8,182 nt of DNA. It comes from an uncultured Amylibacter sp. (lineage in GTDB: Bacteria > Pseudomonadota > Alphaproteobacteria > Rhodobacterales > Rhodobacteraceae). The notes beneath the pieces were generated by a model. The model ran no database searches, had not been told where the DNA came from, and worked only from the letters and a program-made list of their open reading frames with translations. The stretch covers positions 1-8,182 of the forward strand of contig CALLAV010000282.1 in the NCBI GenBank assembly GCA_938001995.1. Reading direction: 5' to 3'. Numbering within the stretch: position 1 is the first letter of the stretch; each line of letters starts with the position of its first letter. The position numbers and the translations under genes were made by a program. Positions 6,375-8,182 of the stretch are shown here, one piece after another.

Positions 6375-7159
6375 GCAGCAAAGCTGACTTTTCCGACCTG
6401 ATGCCACGGATCGTGTCTGCGGTTGCACTGGTTCTGGTGGGGTTGGGCTGTATGTGGGTTGGCGGCGATGCCTTTGGCGTATTGCTTATCGTGGCGGCTG
6501 GTCTGATGGGCTGGGAAGTCAGCCGCATGCATGCCGATGCGCCGATTGTTCCGTTTGTTTATGGTCTTGTAATCGCAGCCGTTGTTTTGTCCGCGATGTT
6601 CCTACCTGCGTTTTGGTCGGGTGTTCTGGTGGCTCTTGCCATTGGCGCGGCCTTGTTGGGGCATCACACGCGCCCACCAGTGGTTTATACGTCCGTTGCA
6701 ATTGTGATCACCTGCACGACCCTGTTTGTGCTGCGCAGCCAGTTCGGATTTGGCTGGACGCTGTGGTTGGTTCTGGTTGTGATCGCGAGCGATATCGGTG
6801 GTTATTTTGCAGGCAAGCTGATTGGTGGGCCAAAGATCTTGCCAGCCATCAGCCCCAAGAAAACATGGTCAGGGACACTCGGTGGATGGGCTTTGGCGGC
6901 TTTGGTTGGCATTGTCGCCATTCAAATGGACATGGGAGGCTTTGGCCTGATTGCGCTATCGGTTGTTATGGCGATTGCTGCGCAGATTGGCGATCTTTTG
7001 GAAAGCCTCATGAAACGCAAAGCAGGCATCAAAGACAGCAGTAACCTGATCCCTGGCCACGGCGGTCTGTTGGATCGCTTCGATGGCACGATGGGGGCAT
7101 CTGTGGCCCTCGGCCTTGTTATGGCGCTGGGCGGTGCAGGCCTGATGGGACTGTCGTAA
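6371..7159 (+). CDS. cdsA: Phosphatidate cytidylyltransferase (CDP-diglyceride synthase)
   Basis: CdsA converts phosphatidic acid and CTP to CDP-diacylglycerol in the inner membrane, the branch point for all bacterial phospholipids. The 262-residue protein has many hydrophobic segments (about 12-50, 57-79, 82-97, 106-122, 129-147, 170-185, 190-207 and 243-260). The C-terminal family signature is at 212-238: SLMKRKAGIKD, then LIPGHGGLLDRFD. DIGGYFAGKLIGGPK (141-155) and SPKKTWSGTLGG (161-172) are also conserved. The start codon overlaps the uppS stop (ATGA at 6371-6374) and the stop overlaps the dxr start (TAATG), so translational coupling on both sides is likely. CTP for the reaction depends on PyrH, encoded in the same operon. 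Confidence 0.96.
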   Translation: MSSKADFSDLMPRIVSAVALVLVGLGCMWVGGDAFGVLLIVAAGLMGWEVSRMHADAPIVPFVYGLVIAAVVLSAMFLPAFWSGVLVALAIGAALLGHHTRPPVVYTSVAIVITCTTLFVLRSQFGFGWTLWLVLVVIASDIGGYFAGKLIGGPKILPAISPKKTWSGTLGGWALAALVGIVAIQMDMGGFGLIALSVVMAIAAQIGDLLESLMKRKAGIKDSSNLIPGHGGLLDRFDGTMGASVALGLVMALGGAGLMGLS

Positions 7160-8182
7160 TGCGCCGCGTTTCAGTGTTTGGGTCCACGGGGTCCGTTGGC
7201 CAGAACACCATTGATTTGATCGCGCGGCGTCCTGACGATTTCGATGTGATCGCGCTTAGTGGCGGTGGCAATGTGAAGCTGTTGGCCCAACAGGCCATTG
7301 CGCTGCGCGCAGAAATTGCTGTTGTAGCCCGCGAAGACCTATTGACCGATTTGCAAGATGCACTGGCAGGATCAGACGTAGAAGCAAGAGCAGGGCGCGA
7401 GGCCCTTCTTGAAGCGGCAGCCATGCCAGTGGATTGGGCGATGTCTGCGGTCGTGGGCTTTGCGGGGCTGGAAATCAGTCTGGAAATAGCCAAACACTCC
7501 AAAGCGTTGGCGCTGGCGAACAAAGAAAGCCTCGTATGTGGCGGGGCATTGGTGCAGCGCACCTGTGCCAAAACGGGGTGTCTGTTGCTGCCCGTTGATA
7601 GCGAACATTCTGCGATCTATCAGTGTATCGGCGGGATGGATAAAGCGGTCGAGCGGATCATTTTAACTGCAAGCGGCGGCCCATTCCTAAATGCCTCCAT
7701 GAAAACCATGGAAAACGCCACACCCGAGCAGGCTGTGGCCCACCCCAATTGGGACATGGGGCAACGCATTTCAATCGACAGCGCGTCCATGTTCAACAAG
7801 GCAATGGAAGTTCTTGAAACCCATGTGCTTTTTGATGTGACGCCCGCGCAGATCGAAGTGATCGTACACCCCCAATCCATTATCCATTCGATGGTTGGAT
7901 TTAAGGACGGTGCGATCATGGCACACCTTGGCCCACCTGACATGCGTGCGCCCATTGGGTTTGCCTTTAATTGGCCTGAAAGGGCTGATTTACCCGTCGA
8001 GCGATTGGATTTCGGAACCCTTGGTGCGTTGACGTTTCAAGCACCTGACACAGATCAGTTTCCATCGCTCGCACTTGCGCAGCAGACCATGGAAATGGGC
8101 GGTTTGGCAGGGGCGGCGTTTAATGCAGCAAAGGAAGCGGCGCTCGATATGTTTTTGGCACGCGATATTGGGTTTTTGGACA
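7159..8182 (+). CDS. dxr: 1-deoxy-D-xylulose 5-phosphate reductoisomerase, C-terminus cut off
   Basis: Dxr rearranges and reduces DXP to MEP with NADPH, the second step of the non-mevalonate isoprenoid pathway. The frame stays open from the ATG at 7159 to the window end, giving 341 full codons of the usual roughly 390-400. Visible motifs are the NADPH-binding GSTGSVGQNT (8-17), LANKESLVCGG (119-129) and PVDSEHSAIYQ (145-155) with metal ligands Asp147 and Glu149. Others are TASGGPF (170-176), SASMFNKAMEVLE (208-220, Glu217 as the third metal ligand), HPQSIIHSMV (237-246) and GPPDMRAPI (258-266). The start overlaps the cdsA stop by one base, so it is translated by coupling. No frameshift is seen. 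Products feed UppS and MiaA. By analogy with other alphaproteobacteria, the RseP-type protease and bamA would be expected next, outside the window. Confidence 0.97.
   Translation, partial: MRRVSVFGSTGSVGQNTIDLIARRPDDFDVIALSGGGNVKLLAQQAIALRAEIAVVAREDLLTDLQDALAGSDVEARAGREALLEAAAMPVDWAMSAVVGFAGLEISLEIAKHSKALALANKESLVCGGALVQRTCAKTGCLLLPVDSEHSAIYQCIGGMDKAVERIILTASGGPFLNASMKTMENATPEQAVAHPNWDMGQRISIDSASMFNKAMEVLETHVLFDVTPAQIEVIVHPQSIIHSMVGFKDGAIMAHLGPPDMRAPIGFAFNWPERADLPVERLDFGTLGALTFQAPDTDQFPSLALAQQTMEMGGLAGAAFNAAKEAALDMFLARDIGFLD

Noticed and set aside
1..8182. Mobile elements, CRISPR repeats, tRNA or rRNA genes, or a hidden defence or biosynthetic system
   Set aside because: No transposase, integrase, regularly spaced repeat, cloverleaf or cassette of unknown genes is visible; nearly all of the sequence is accounted for by recognised gene families.

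Overview
The window looks like an ordinary chromosomal segment of an alphaproteobacterium, most likely a member of the Rhodobacteraceae/Roseobacter group. This rests on the gene order pyrH-frr-uppS-cdsA-dxr, the style of the MiaA, UppS and Dxr proteins, and moderately high G+C. The genus cannot be fixed from the sequence alone. I see no mobile element, prophage, CRISPR array, tRNA or rRNA, and no convincing undescribed system.

Left part (1-3138, all on the minus strand, read right to left): an AraC-family transcriptional regulator with an N-terminal cupin domain (3138-2320) is followed by a 289-base gap. Next come a Tat-exported family-5 (DppA/OppA-like) solute-binding protein (2030-387) and the first 82 codons of a DppB-like permease (248 to beyond base 1). 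This is the start of an ABC importer operon whose substrate cannot be read from the sequence. The regulator-to-importer gap carries two perfect dyads and a 21-base-spaced direct repeat that could be the regulator's operator. A strong intrinsic terminator lies between the binding protein and the permease, so the binding protein is probably made in excess over the membrane subunits.

Middle (3216-4258): miaA (tRNA dimethylallyltransferase) is on the minus strand, divergent from the right-hand cluster across a 119-base gap that must hold both promoters.

Right part (4259-8182, plus strand): pyrH (UMP kinase), frr (ribosome recycling factor), uppS (undecaprenyl diphosphate synthase), cdsA (CDP-diglyceride synthase) and dxr (DXP reductoisomerase, cut off by the window end). 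The gaps are 50 and 41 bases, followed by overlaps of 4 and 1 bases, so this is one tightly packed operon. It links pyrimidine nucleotide supply, ribosome recycling, the cell-wall lipid carrier, phospholipid synthesis and the MEP isoprenoid pathway. Dxr makes the isoprenoid precursor that feeds both UppS and MiaA. The usual rpsB-tsf genes are not directly upstream of pyrH here.
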